64,000 nucleotides of DNA from Streptomyces coeruleorubidus (GTDB lineage Bacteria; Actinomycetota; Actinomycetes; Streptomycetales; Streptomycetaceae), in assembly GCF_008705135.1 (NCBI RefSeq), contig NZ_CP023694.1, positions 8,469,001 through 8,533,000 of the forward strand, in the 5' to 3' direction. Shown here piece by piece: positions 25,762 to 34,688 of this stretch (position 1 is the stretch's first letter; every line of letters begins with the position of its first letter). The notes beneath the pieces are model-generated. The model had not been told where the DNA came from. It did no database searches and worked only from the letters and a program-made list of their open reading frames with translations. A program made the position numbers and the translations under genes.

Positions 25762-26571
25762 TCAGCCTCCTGCGTCCACTCCGCGCCAGAACGCGTCGAC
25801 CCGGGCGTTGAACACGTCCGGCACCTCCTGGAAGGGCTGATGGGCCTCCCCGGGCAGTACCTCGAACTCGGCGTCCGGGATGCTGTCCGCGACCACGCGG
25901 CCGAGGCGCGGCGGCGTGGCGAGGTCGAGTTCGCCGGCGAGGACGAGGGTCGGCGCGGTGATCCGGCCGAGACGGTCGAGCGTGTCGTGCCCGGTGAACG
26001 CCGCGAGCTGGCGCTGGAAGTCCTCGACGGACTGCGGGTGTTCAAAAGCGAGCGTCTCCTCCACGAACTGGTCGACCATGCCGTCGGCGTGGGCGCGAGG
26101 TGTGTAGATCCACAGGAAGAACGCCTCCAGCATGGCCCGCTCGTCCGGGGCGCGCTCCACCATCCAGTGCCAGAAGCGCGTCATGGCGAGGAAGTAGGCG
26201 TCCGGGCGAGCCACCGTGCTCATGAGCACCAGGCTGCGGACCACGTCAGGATGCCGGAGCGCCAGCTCCTGCGCGATGAAGCTGCCCCCGGAGAAACCGG
26301 CGACATGGGCGGCCGGTACCCGGAGCGCCCGGAGCAGAGCCGCGGCGTCGTCGGCCATCCGCGGCACGGAGAGCGGCTCCTCGGGAAGCGGCGTACGCCC
26401 GGCTCCACGGTTGTCGAAGGCCGTGAGCCGGTAGCGGTCCGCGAGCCCGTCGAGCTGCGCCTGCCATGCTTCGACGGGGTCTCCCAGCCCCGCGATGAGC
26501 AGGACGTCGGGTCCCTGACCTCGTCGTTCGACCCACAGCTCCACACCGTCGGCGTTGATCATCTGCCCCAT
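25762..26571 (-). CDS. Alpha/beta hydrolase
   Basis: A 269-residue alpha/beta hydrolase with Ser94 in GFSGGS, Asp216 in AGELDLATPP and His244 in GEAHQPFQ as a complete triad, plus the oxyanion AGLGDP turn. It resembles 3-oxoadipate enol-lactonase-like hydrolases. ATG at 26571 has AGGAGG seven bases ahead; an in-frame ATG near 26607 overlaps the upstream gene and lacks a site. It follows the FAD oxidase by 32 bases and probably shares its transcript. The substrate is unknown. Confidence 0.83.
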   Translation of the reverse strand: MGQMINADGVELWVERRGQGPDVLLIAGLGDPVEAWQAQLDGLADRYRLTAFDNRGAGRTPLPEEPLSVPRMADDAAALLRALRVPAAHVAGFSGGSFIAQELALRHPDVVRSLVLMSTVARPDAYFLAMTRFWHWMVERAPDERAMLEAFFLWIYTPRAHADGMVDQFVEETLAFEHPQSVEDFQRQLAAFTGHDTLDRLGRITAPTLVLAGELDLATPPRLGRVVADSIPDAEFEVLPGEAHQPFQEVPDVFNARVDAFWRGVDAGG

Positions 26572-26603
26572 GATCGGCCTCCTGGAACGGGGATCCGTGG
26601 TCG

Positions 26604-27986
26604 TCACCCCTGCGCCGGCGCGATGTTCTGGTTGGCGTGGAACAGGTTGTCCGGGTCGTACGTCCGCTTGACCCGGGCGAGCCTGTCGTAGTGGTCACGG
26701 TAGGTCGCACGGACCCGTTCCTGGCCCTCCCCCGTGCCCATGAAGTTCACGTACGAGCCGCCCATGGAGTACGGGTGCAGCTCCTCCTGGTAGCCGACGC
26801 ACCACTGCCTGATGATCCCGGCGTTGGCCGGATCGGGATCGACACCTGCGAAGACGCCGGACCAGACGGCGTCCCGGTAGCTCCACGCGGTGTCGTCCGG
26901 GCCCACCCGGTGGGCGGCTCCGTCAACCGGATAGAGGTGCATCAGCGAGAGCTGCGTCGGATTGTTCTCGCCGTACTCGAGGTGGATGTCCAGGGCGGCG
27001 TCGGGGATGTGGTCGAAGAAGTCGCCGCGCCAGTACCACTGGTAGCCGGTCGGGATCAGTTCGTCGAACATGCTCTGCAGCGCGACGTAGGGTATCTGTG
27101 CCGCGAAGTGGAAGGCCGGCGAGCCGGGCTCCTGGACCACGGAGAGAGCCTCGTCGAGCCGGTCCGGATCGCCGGTGTGGCACCACACGATGCCGCACAC
27201 CTTCTGCCTGTGGATCTCCTCGGGGAAGGGCGGTCCGGGCGGGACGACGAAGACGGTGAAGAACCCGTACACGTCCTCCGGCGCCCGGGGGAGGAACTCG
27301 CGGTACCACCCCAGCACTTCGCGGGTGTGCTCGACCGGCCAGACGGTCACCCCCGCCCCGACCGTGTCCACCGGGTGCAGCCGGTAGGTGAGGGACGTCG
27401 TGATGCCGAAGTTGCCGCCGCCACCACGCAACGCCCAGAACAGGTCCGGGTGTTCGGTGGCGTTCGCGGTGACGAAGCTGCCGTCGGCCAGCACGACGTC
27501 CGCGCTGATCAGGTTGTCCGCGGTCAGGCCGTACTTGCGGGTGAGGTAACCGTGTCCGCCGCCGAGGGTCAGGCCTGCGACGCCCGTCATGGAGATGATG
27601 CCCGTGGGAGTGGCGAGGCCGAAAGCGTGCGTGGCGTGGTCCAGGTCGCCGAGCTGGCTGCCCCCGCCGGCCTGGGCGGTCTTCGCGGCCGGGTCGACGC
27701 GCACCCCGCGCATCGGCGAGAGGTCGATGGTCACGCCGTCGTCCACCAGGCACAGGCCCGGGCCGCTGTGCCCGCCGCCCCGTACGGCGAGTTCCAGACC
27801 GTGATCGCGAACGAAGGTCACCGCGGCCATGACGTCCGCGGCGTCCGCGCACCGCACGATGGCGGCGGGGCGCTTGTCGATCATCGCGTTGTAGATCTTG
27901 CGGGCCTGGTCGTACTCGGCGTCCCGCGGGCCTGTGACCGGCCCCCGCAATGTCGTCCGCATGTCCTCCAGGGTGGCGCTGTCCAT
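26604..27986 (-). CDS. FAD-linked oxidase of the berberine-bridge (BBE) type
   Basis: A 460-residue PCMH-type flavoprotein. RGGGHSGPG (His73) is the site for 8-alpha-histidyl FAD. In bicovalent relatives a Cys follows at the place that here reads ISMTGVAGLT, so Thr134 replaces it and FAD should be singly attached. The C-terminal YNPDNLF-like BBE motif is present (YDPDNLFHANQNI). These enzymes oxidise sugars, alkaloids or polyketide alcohols. The ATG at 27986 follows GAGGAG; the open frame upstream is not family-like. It is divergent from the hydrolase pseudogene. Confidence 0.85.
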   Translation of the reverse strand: MDSATLEDMRTTLRGPVTGPRDAEYDQARKIYNAMIDKRPAAIVRCADAADVMAAVTFVRDHGLELAVRGGGHSGPGLCLVDDGVTIDLSPMRGVRVDPAAKTAQAGGGSQLGDLDHATHAFGLATPTGIISMTGVAGLTLGGGHGYLTRKYGLTADNLISADVVLADGSFVTANATEHPDLFWALRGGGGNFGITTSLTYRLHPVDTVGAGVTVWPVEHTREVLGWYREFLPRAPEDVYGFFTVFVVPPGPPFPEEIHRQKVCGIVWCHTGDPDRLDEALSVVQEPGSPAFHFAAQIPYVALQSMFDELIPTGYQWYWRGDFFDHIPDAALDIHLEYGENNPTQLSLMHLYPVDGAAHRVGPDDTAWSYRDAVWSGVFAGVDPDPANAGIIRQWCVGYQEELHPYSMGGSYVNFMGTGEGQERVRATYRDHYDRLARVKRTYDPDNLFHANQNIAPAQG

Positions 27987-28137
27987 GACGATCTCCTCGG
28001 GGCCCGACCGTGCTGACATGACCAGCCTCCCGCCGACGGCCGAGCCACGCATGTCCGGCGGCGTACCGCTCGCGGGCGCGACCATGCTGGTGGGCGCGAG
28101 TACGGCGACTGCCTCGTCGCCGGAAAAGGAGAAGCCC

Positions 28138-28376
28138 GTGCCCGACCCCGGCCGCGTCCGTCTCTTCACCACGACGCTCGGCGCCGCCGGCGCCCCCGCC
28201 GTGCTGCTGGTGCACGGCTGGGGCGGGGACGGCCGTGAGTGGGACACGGCCGCTCGGAGGTGCCGGACGAGGGCAACACACCCGCCGAGACGGCGGACGA
28301 TCTGGCCGCGCTGCTCGGCACCCCCGGCCCCGCCGGAGCCAACGCCCTCGACTCGGCGGAATCCACGGCCCCGTAG
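28138..28376 (+). pseudogene. Broken alpha/beta hydrolase gene
   Basis: A GTG at 28138 with AAGGAG ahead begins an alpha/beta hydrolase N-terminus (VRLFTTT... AVLLVHGWGGDGREW). At GAGTGGGACACGG the frame shifts: a second frame then gives GHGRSEVPDEGNTPAETADD, the segment that normally lies about 25 residues later in these enzymes, and ends at TAG 28374-28376. The stretch between, and everything from the nucleophile Ser elbow on, is missing. This is a gene killed by internal and 3' deletions. Confidence 0.78.
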
Positions 28377-28397
28377 CGATTGCCGCCGATCAGCGCG

Positions 28398-29282
28398 TCA
28401 CGCCGCCCGCACCGCCGCCGTCCGCCGCGCCCCCCACCGCCGGGCCCGGTACGTCCCGGCCAGCCGGCACACCGCGTAGACGCCGAACGAGATCGTCGTG
28501 ACGTAGGGGCTGATGGGCACGCTGCTGCCCAGCGCGAGCAGGATGCCGCCCTCGATCGAGGCCACGGCGAACAGCACGCTCAGCACGGGCAGCAGCACCG
28601 GCGACGCGGTGACGCGGGCGGCGGCCGCGGCCGGGGTGACGACCAGCGTGAGCACCAGCAGCGCGCCGACGACCTGCACCGACAGGGCGACCGCGAGCCC
28701 GAGCACCAGCATGAACGCGAAGGACAGGGCACGCACCGGCACCCCGCGTGCCTGAGCCACATCCGGGTCCGTGCTGGCGAAGGCCAGCGGACGCCACATG
28801 ACCGCCAGAGCGATCAGAACCAGCACGGACGTGCCGAGCAGCCACGACATCTGCGGGGTGTCCACGGCGACGATCTGTCCGGTGAGCAGGCCGAACTTGT
28901 TGGCCGCCCGGCCCTTGTAGAGGGCGAGGAAGAGCACGCCGAGGCCCAGCCCGAACGGCATGATGATGCCGATCACCGAATTGCGGTCCCGGGCCCGTGT
29001 CCCCAGCACCCCGATGGCGCCGGCCGCGAGGAGCGAACCGGCGATCGAGCCCGCCACGATGTTCACACCCAGCAGCAGGGCGGCCGACGCGCCCGCGAAG
29101 GACAGTTCGCTGATGCCGTGCACCGCGAACGGCAGGTCCCGCATCAGGACGAAGACCCCGGCCAGCCCGCCCACGAGACCGAGGGCCACGCCGGCGATGA
29201 GGGAGTTGCGGACCAGGGCCAGCAGCTCGCCGTAGTCGGTGAAGTCGAAGATCTGCTGCCAGACCCCGTCGGCGAGCGTCAT
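28398..29282 (-). CDS. Zn/Mn ABC transporter permease (ZnuB/MntB type)
   Basis: A 294-residue ABC-3 family membrane protein with about eight helices. Family features include the early ALVRNSLIAGVALGLVGGL helix, FAVHGISELSFAGA and the late VVGALLVLTLVVTPAAAA segment. Its ATG overlaps the upstream ATPase stop (ATGA). The C-terminus is basic. It forms the channel for the metal delivered by the lipoprotein encoded first in the operon. Confidence 0.88.
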   Translation of the reverse strand: MTLADGVWQQIFDFTDYGELLALVRNSLIAGVALGLVGGLAGVFVLMRDLPFAVHGISELSFAGASAALLLGVNIVAGSIAGSLLAAGAIGVLGTRARDRNSVIGIIMPFGLGLGVLFLALYKGRAANKFGLLTGQIVAVDTPQMSWLLGTSVLVLIALAVMWRPLAFASTDPDVAQARGVPVRALSFAFMLVLGLAVALSVQVVGALLVLTLVVTPAAAAARVTASPVLLPVLSVLFAVASIEGGILLALGSSVPISPYVTTISFGVYAVCRLAGTYRARRWGARRTAAVRAA

Positions 29283-30124
29283 GCGCGCACTCCGTCCGTC
29301 TCGTGAACCTGCCCCGGATGGTGCGGCGCGGCGGGCTCGTCGGGGGCCCCGGCGACGACGACCCGGCCCCGCACCCGCACCACGTCGACCTGCGTGCCGT
29401 AGAGCCGGGACAGCGACTCGGAGGTCAGCACCTCGTCCGGGGTGCCGACCCGGTGGCCGCCGGGGGCCAGGTACAGCACCCGGTCGACCATCCCCAGCAC
29501 CGGGTTGATCTCGTGGGTCACGAAGACGACCGCCGTGCCGTGGGACCGGCGCCGGGCGTCGATCAGCCCGGTGACGGCCCGCTGGTGGTTCAGGTCGAGT
29601 GACAGCAGCGGTTCGTCGCACAGCAGGATGCTCGGGTCGGTCGCCAGGGCCTGCCCGATGCGCACGCGTTGCCGTTCACCGCCGGACAGCATCCCGAGCG
29701 GGACGTCGGCGTAGGCCGCGGCCCCGACCGACTCGAGGATCTCGTCCACCCGGCGGCGGACCGCGCCGGTGCGCAGGCGCGGCCCGAAGCGGTGCCCGTC
29801 GATGCCGAACCGCACGAGGTCCCGGGCGCGCAGCAGGGCCTGCGCGGACAGCGCCGCCTGCTGCGGGACGTAGCCGATGTGCCGGGCGGCCTCGCGAGCG
29901 GGCCGGCCGAGGACGGTCAGCGTCCCGGCGGACAGCGGCCGACGGCCGAGCAGCGCCCGTACGAAGCTGGTCTTGCCCGCTCCGTTCGGCCCCAGCACGG
30001 CCAGGAACTCCCCGGACCGTACGTCGAGGTCGAGGCCGCTCCACACCGTGCGGTCGCCGTACGACAGGGCCGCGCCGCGCAGACCGACGACAGGAGTGCC
30101 GTCCTGCCCGGACACCGGGGTCAC
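29279..30124 (-). CDS. Zn/Mn ABC transporter ATPase (ZnuC/MntA type)
   Basis: A 281-residue ABC ATPase with GPNGAGKT (45-52), the signature LSGGERQR (146-153) and SILLCDEP (165-172). A GTG start at 30124 overlaps the binding-protein stop (GTGA). The last 40 residues are a His/Pro-rich extension (PAAPHHPGQVHE) that could bind metal. Middle gene of a three-gene importer operon. Confidence 0.88.
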   Translation of the reverse strand: MTPVSGQDGTPVVGLRGAALSYGDRTVWSGLDLDVRSGEFLAVLGPNGAGKTSFVRALLGRRPLSAGTLTVLGRPAREAARHIGYVPQQAALSAQALLRARDLVRFGIDGHRFGPRLRTGAVRRRVDEILESVGAAAYADVPLGMLSGGERQRVRIGQALATDPSILLCDEPLLSLDLNHQRAVTGLIDARRRSHGTAVVFVTHEINPVLGMVDRVLYLAPGGHRVGTPDEVLTSESLSRLYGTQVDVVRVRGRVVVAGAPDEPAAPHHPGQVHETDGVRA

Positions 30125-31041
30125 TTGGCCAGCGCGCTCGCGAGCGCGTCGACGTTGGCGGTCATCCAGCCGAGGTAGTCCTCGCCCTTCGGCAGGGTCT
30201 CGGTGACGGGCACGACGGGGATGCCGGCCGCCTTGGCCGCCGCCTCGGACTTCTCGGTCTGCGGGCCGGAGGTCTGCTCGTTGTAGACGAGCACCTCGAC
30301 CTTCCTGCCGCCGAACAGGGCCAGACTCTCCTGGAGGACCCGGGGTGAGACGTCGTCGCCCTCCTCGATCGCCTCGCTGAACGCCGCGGGTGTCCTGTTC
30401 ACCAGGCCGCTCGCCTCGGTCATGTACAGCGGCACGGGCTCGGTGATCGCCACCGCCTCACCGCCGTGCTCCTTCTTGATCCGTGCCTCCTTCGCCTCCA
30501 AGGGCGTGAGCTCGGCCTTGAAGGCGGTGGCGTTCTTCCTGAAGGCGGCCGCGTCGGCGGGGTCGGCCTTGGCGAGGGCCGCGGATATGCGGTCGGCGAC
30601 GCGGGCGACGGTGGGGAAGTCGTACCAGACGTGCTCATTCAGCTCGCCGCCCTTCGGCGCCGTTTTGCCGGAGACCCGCACCGCGTTGATCACCTGGGCG
30701 GAGTCGTTGTGGCCGCTCTTCAGCATCCGGTCGACGAAGTCGTCGTAGCCGCCGCCGTTCTCGACGACGACCTTCGCCTTGGACAGGGCCAGCTGGTTCT
30801 GCGTGTCGGCCTCGTAGGAGTGCGGGTCCTGGTCGGGGTCGCTGATGACCGAGGTGACGTCGACCTTGTCGGCGCCGATGCTCCGCACGATGTCGCCGTA
30901 GACGTTCGTGGAGGCGACCACGGGCACCTTCGCCGGGGCGCTCTCGGCGTCGGCGGAGTCCGACGAGCTGCCGCAGCCCGCGAGGAGGGCCAGTGACGCG
31001 CCGGTCAGCAGCGCCAGGCGGCGGGACGTGGACAGGGGCAT
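30121..31041 (-). CDS. Zn/Mn-binding lipoprotein of an ABC importer (ZnuA/MntC type)
   Basis: A 306-residue cluster A-I solute-binding lipoprotein. Signal peptide with lipobox LLAGC (Cys23). Metal ligands expected in the family are seen at His74 (DPHSYE) and His137 (NEHVWYD). The third place reads AITEPVPLY, so Glu201 stands where zinc-binding proteins have His; Glu is more typical of Mn(II) binders. The His-rich loop of ZnuA is absent. Two Zur-like boxes upstream argue for zinc, so the metal is open. First gene of the operon. Confidence 0.85.
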   Translation of the reverse strand: MPLSTSRRLALLTGASLALLAGCGSSSDSADAESAPAKVPVVASTNVYGDIVRSIGADKVDVTSVISDPDQDPHSYEADTQNQLALSKAKVVVENGGGYDDFVDRMLKSGHNDSAQVINAVRVSGKTAPKGGELNEHVWYDFPTVARVADRISAALAKADPADAAAFRKNATAFKAELTPLEAKEARIKKEHGGEAVAITEPVPLYMTEASGLVNRTPAAFSEAIEEGDDVSPRVLQESLALFGGRKVEVLVYNEQTSGPQTEKSEAAAKAAGIPVVPVTETLPKGEDYLGWMTANVDALASALAK

Positions 31042-31093
31042 GGCTCCTCCATGACGGATGTGCGGACGGGATGTCAGGCAGGCGCCACGCTAG

Positions 31094-31108
31094 ATGGCAA
31101 TGAATGTC
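31094..31108. promoter_or_regulatory. Zur-like box 1
   Basis: TGGCAATGAATGTCA matches the 7-1-7 Zur consensus TGAAAATGATTTTCA at 11 of 15 positions. It lies 53 bases before the metal-binding lipoprotein start. Confidence 0.55.
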
Positions 31109-31133
31109 AAGAGCGGGTTCTGGCCGAAGTCAT

Positions 31134-31148
31134 GTGAAAACCATTGCC
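31134..31148. promoter_or_regulatory. Zur-like box 2
   Basis: TGAAAACCATTGCCA, also 11 of 15 to the Zur consensus, centred exactly 40 bases from box 1. It lies between the metal operon and the divergent YheO-type regulator. Confidence 0.5.
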
Positions 31149-31177
31149 AGTTGTTGACCGGGATCGACTGGACTGTT

Positions 31178-31192
31178 GGTCCAAGCCTTGGA
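31178..31192. promoter_or_regulatory. Perfect 15-base palindrome, probable operator of the YheO-type regulator
   Basis: GTCCAAG-C-CTTGGAC, perfect 7-base arms. It ends 16 bases before the ATG of the PAS/HTH regulator and sits over its promoter region, so autoregulation is likely. Confidence 0.65.
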
Positions 31193-31208
31193 CGTGTAGT
31201 CTAAAGGC

Positions 31209-31901
31209 ATGCGAGAGACTCTGGCAGCGGAACGGGACGCGATCCTCGCCGCGCTGACACCGGTCGTCGACGGGATCGCCGCGACCTTCGGACCGGTCTG
31301 CGAAGTCGTACTGCACGACTACCGGAACCCGGAGAAGTCGGTCGTCGCCGTGGCCGGATCGGTGACCGGGCGGACGGTGGGCGGCGCGATGAGCGAGATC
31401 GGGATGCGCGTCCTCGCCGACGGGGACGAGGCGGCCGACGAACTGAACTACGTCACCCGCACCCGGAACGGGACGCTGGTGAAGTCCTCCACGATGGTGC
31501 TCCGGGACTCCACCGGAGCCGTGTTCGGCGCGCTCTGCGTCAACGTGGACGTAGGCGCCGTCAGCCAGGTCCACGGCCTGCTCGGCGCCCTCGCCGGACT
31601 CGGTGCGGCCCCCGCCGAGCTGCCGACCACCACCTTCGGCAACGACATCGACTCCGTGGTCGACGCCCTCGTGGACGCCCACCAGTCGAAACAGCGGGGC
31701 AGCTGGGCGGAGCTCGACCGCGCGGAGCGCCTGGAGCTGTTCGGCGGCCTGGACACGCGCGGTGTCTTCGCCGTGCGCGGCGCGGTCGAGCAGGTCGCCG
31801 CCCGGCTCGGCATCTCCCGCGCCTCCGCCTACAACTACCTCTCCCAGGCCCGGGCCGCGCACGGCACGGCTTCCGACACTTCCGCTGGAGGACAAGCGTG
31901 A
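31209..31901 (+). CDS. YheO/DauR-type regulator (PAS-like plus helix-turn-helix)
   Basis: A 230-residue regulator. Residues about 10-120 form the YheO PAS-like domain (EVVLHDYRNPEKSVVAVAGS, then GALCVNVDVG); the C-terminus has a helix-turn-helix (VEQVAARLGISRASAYNYL). The DauR group controls amino-acid catabolism genes in response to amino acids. It overlaps the following PLP enzyme gene by four bases (GTGA), so it very likely controls that enzyme. Confidence 0.82.
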   Translation: MRETLAAERDAILAALTPVVDGIAATFGPVCEVVLHDYRNPEKSVVAVAGSVTGRTVGGAMSEIGMRVLADGDEAADELNYVTRTRNGTLVKSSTMVLRDSTGAVFGALCVNVDVGAVSQVHGLLGALAGLGAAPAELPTTTFGNDIDSVVDALVDAHQSKQRGSWAELDRAERLELFGGLDTRGVFAVRGAVEQVAARLGISRASAYNYLSQARAAHGTASDTSAGGQA

Positions 31902-32878
31902 CGACCACCACCCCACCGGTCACCCTCGACGACGTCCGGGACGCCGCCGCCCGGCTCCAGGGCGTCGCCCACCGCACGCCCGTCCTGCGCTCCCGCACCC
32001 TGGACGCACTCGCCGGCGCCGAGATCCACCTCAAGTGCGAGAACTTCCAGCGCGTCGGCGCCTTCAAGTTCCGCGGCGCCTACAACGCCGCCTCCCGCCT
32101 CACCCCCGACCAGCTCTCCCGGGGCATCGCCGCCTACTCCTCCGGCAACCACGCCCAGGCCGTCGCCCTGGCCGCCCGCGAGCTCGGCACCACCGCCGTG
32201 ATCGTCATGCCGGAGGACGCCCCGCCGTCCAAGCGCGCGGCCACCGCCGGCTACGGCGCCGAGATCGTCACCTACGACCGCTACACCGGCGACCGCGTCG
32301 CCATCGCCGAGGCCCTGGCCGCCGAGCGGGGTCTCGCCGTCATCCCGCCGTACGAGCATCCGCACATCATGGCCGGGCAGGGCACGGCCGCACTGGAACT
32401 CCTCGAAGAAGTGGGGGAGCTGGGGGCGCTGCTGACACCGGTCGGTGGCGGCGGGCTCATGGCCGGCAGTGCCACGGTGGCCAAGGGACTGCACCCGGAC
32501 ATCCGGATGATCGGCGTCGAACCGGAGGCCGGGGACGACACCAAGCGCTCACTGGAGGCGGGCCGGCGCGTCAGCATCCCGGTGCCGCACACCATCGCCG
32601 ACGGGCAGGCCCTGCACACACCCGGCGAACTCACCTTCTCCGTCAACCGGCGGCTCGTCGACGACGTCGTCCTGGTCACCGACGACGAGATCCGGGACGC
32701 GATGCGGTTCGCCTTCGAACGCCTGAAGATCGTCGTCGAGCCGAGCGGCGCCACCCCGCTGGCCGCCCTGCTCACCGGCCGCGCCGGTCCTCTTCCGCGC
32801 CGCGTCGGCGTCATCGTCTCCGGCGGCAACATCGACGCCGAGCGCTTCGCCCGGCTCTGCGGCGCCGGCAGCCGCTGA
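31898..32878 (+). CDS. PLP-dependent threonine/serine dehydratase or serine racemase
   Basis: A 326-residue fold-type II PLP enzyme. PLP lysine Lys57 in FKFRGA, substrate loop SSGNHAQ (81-87) and phosphate-binding GGGGL (183-187). There is no ACT regulatory domain, so it belongs with catabolic threonine dehydratases and serine racemases and not with the isoleucine-pathway enzyme. GTG start at 31898 with GGAGGA ahead. Coupling to a DauR-type regulator suggests breakdown of an amino acid, possibly a D-isomer or hydroxyaspartate. Confidence 0.85.
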   Translation: MTTTTPPVTLDDVRDAAARLQGVAHRTPVLRSRTLDALAGAEIHLKCENFQRVGAFKFRGAYNAASRLTPDQLSRGIAAYSSGNHAQAVALAARELGTTAVIVMPEDAPPSKRAATAGYGAEIVTYDRYTGDRVAIAEALAAERGLAVIPPYEHPHIMAGQGTAALELLEEVGELGALLTPVGGGGLMAGSATVAKGLHPDIRMIGVEPEAGDDTKRSLEAGRRVSIPVPHTIADGQALHTPGELTFSVNRRLVDDVVLVTDDEIRDAMRFAFERLKIVVEPSGATPLAALLTGRAGPLPRRVGVIVSGGNIDAERFARLCGAGSR

Positions 32879-32939
32879 ATGGCGCGGCCCCCTCGACGGA
32901 CGGACGATGGAAGCACACCCCTCACGGAGGAGGAGCGTC

Positions 32940-33299
32940 ATGCTTGAGGTGAAGACGATCGACAAGCCGGACGAGCGGCGCGACTACCCCCGAGGCCATC
33001 TGGAAGCCGTCCACATGACGGGTCTGGACTTCGCCGTGGCCACGTTCGAACCAGGCTGGCGCTGGTCCGAGTCCGTGGCTCCGATCGCCGGGACGGACAG
33101 CTGTCAGATCCACCACAACGGCTATGTCGTCTCGGGCCGTATGCGCATCCGCATGGACGACGGAGCGGAAAGCGAAGTGGGACCCGGCGACGTGTTCGTC
33201 TGCCCGCCCGGCCACGACGCCTGGGTCGTCGGCGACGAGCAGTGCGTGGTCCACGACTTCGCGGGCAGCATGGCCAAGGAGTACGCCAAGAAGCACTAG
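32940..33299 (+). CDS. Small cupin-domain protein
   Basis: A 119-residue single cupin. Motif 1 reads IHHNGYVVSGRMRIRMDDG and motif 2 GDVFVCPPGHDAW, with His ligands largely kept. ATG at 32940 follows GGAGGAGGAG. It may follow the PLP enzyme on one transcript (61-base gap). Function unknown; small cupins of this kind often act as isomerases, ligand sensors or binding proteins. Confidence 0.75.
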   Translation: MLEVKTIDKPDERRDYPRGHLEAVHMTGLDFAVATFEPGWRWSESVAPIAGTDSCQIHHNGYVVSGRMRIRMDDGAESEVGPGDVFVCPPGHDAWVVGDEQCVVHDFAGSMAKEYAKKH

Positions 33300-33329
33300 C
33301 CTCGCCGTCCTTCGTACGGGCCCGCCTGA

Positions 33330-34688
33330 TCACACCGGCAGCAGCCGCCCCACCAGGGCGCTCAGCTGCCGGGCCGTGCGGCACTCGTGCATCTCGACCA
33401 GCTCGGCGTAGGCGGGCGCGGCGGAATCGCCCGTGCCCCAGCGTGAGCGCTGTTCGGGGTTCAGCCAGTAGACGCGGCGGGCCCGTTCGGTGATCTGCCG
33501 TACGGCCGGCGGGTTCGGGTCGCTCATGTTCGTGCGGGCGTCACCGAGGACGAACACGGTCGTGCGCGGACCGACCGCGTCACCGTAGCGCTCCGCGAAC
33601 TCGCCCAGCGCCATGCCGTAATCACTGCTGCCGTGCCAGCCCGTGAGCGTGGCCTCCGCCTGGATACGGGCACTGAGCCCCTCCGGGTCCGCGGTGCCGT
33701 GCCGCAGGAGTCCGGTCACCTCGTCGATCCGGTTGACGAAGGCGAACACCCGCACCTTGCTGAACTGGTCGTGCAGCGCCTGCACCAGCAGCATCGTGAA
33801 GTCCGAGAAGCCCGACACCGACCCCGACACATCGCACAGCAGCACCAGTTCGGGGCGGACGGGACGCCGCCTGCGCAGCACCGGCTTCATCGGCACGCCG
33901 CCCGTCGACAGCGAACCGCGCAGGGTCCGCCGCAGGTCGATCGCGCCCCGGGAGGCGCGGCGGCGCCGGGCCGCGAGCCGGGTCGCGAGCTTGCGGGCGA
34001 GCGGCTGCACGGTCCGGCGCAGCTCGGCCAGCCGGGCCTTCCCGGCGAACAGGAAGTCGACCTGGTCGGCGGTCGGGGCCACCGCCCGCCGGGCGATCTC
34101 GTCCCGGCCGCGCCGCTCGGCGACCCGGCGCCGCGCCTCCGCCGCCACCAGCGCGCGGAAGGTCTCGATACGCCGCCGGATCTCGTCCTCCAGCAGCCGG
34201 TCCGCGAACCTCTCACTCCCGCCCCGGCCGCGCACGTCGTCGCGGACCCGGGCCAGCAGGGTCTGCGGGCGCAGCCGTTCCAGCGTCTGGTACGACGACC
34301 AGCCGTCCGACTCCGGCGCGGAACCGTAGCCGCCGAAACCGTCGACCGCCTCGACCGCCAGCCGGCCCAGCAGCGCCCGGTCGTCGGCGGCCAGTGCGGC
34401 CGCCAGCCGGTCGCGCAGATGCTCCCGGCCCGCGGCCCGCTGCTCCGGGCCGCCGACGCCGCGTGGGAAGTACAGGTCGAAGACCGGGTCGAACACCTGC
34501 CGTTGGCCGGTGCCGTGCAGCAGAGTCGCCGCGAGTCCTTCGCGCAGCAGCTCCCGGTCCGCGAGGCCGAGTGCCTCGACCGCCCGCGCCGCGTCGACCG
34601 TCTCGCCGGTGCCGATCCGGACGCCGTGCGCGCGCAGCGCCCCGACCAGGGACGTCAGCCGCTCCGCGACGCCCGCCGACGTGGTCAC
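33330..34688 (-). CDS. VWA-domain protein of the CoxE type
   Basis: A 452-residue protein. The N-terminal part is helical and very Arg-rich in the middle; the C-terminal part is a von Willebrand A domain with the MIDAS motif DVSGSVS and the later TTVFVLGDARTN. CoxE proteins work with a MoxR ATPase to mature metal enzymes or assemble complexes. GTG start at 34688 overlaps the MoxR gene stop (GTGA). No dehydrogenase target gene is adjacent. Confidence 0.85.
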   Translation of the reverse strand: MTTSAGVAERLTSLVGALRAHGVRIGTGETVDAARAVEALGLADRELLREGLAATLLHGTGQRQVFDPVFDLYFPRGVGGPEQRAAGREHLRDRLAAALAADDRALLGRLAVEAVDGFGGYGSAPESDGWSSYQTLERLRPQTLLARVRDDVRGRGGSERFADRLLEDEIRRRIETFRALVAAEARRRVAERRGRDEIARRAVAPTADQVDFLFAGKARLAELRRTVQPLARKLATRLAARRRRASRGAIDLRRTLRGSLSTGGVPMKPVLRRRRPVRPELVLLCDVSGSVSGFSDFTMLLVQALHDQFSKVRVFAFVNRIDEVTGLLRHGTADPEGLSARIQAEATLTGWHGSSDYGMALGEFAERYGDAVGPRTTVFVLGDARTNMSDPNPPAVRQITERARRVYWLNPEQRSRWGTGDSAAPAYAELVEMHECRTARQLSALVGRLLPV

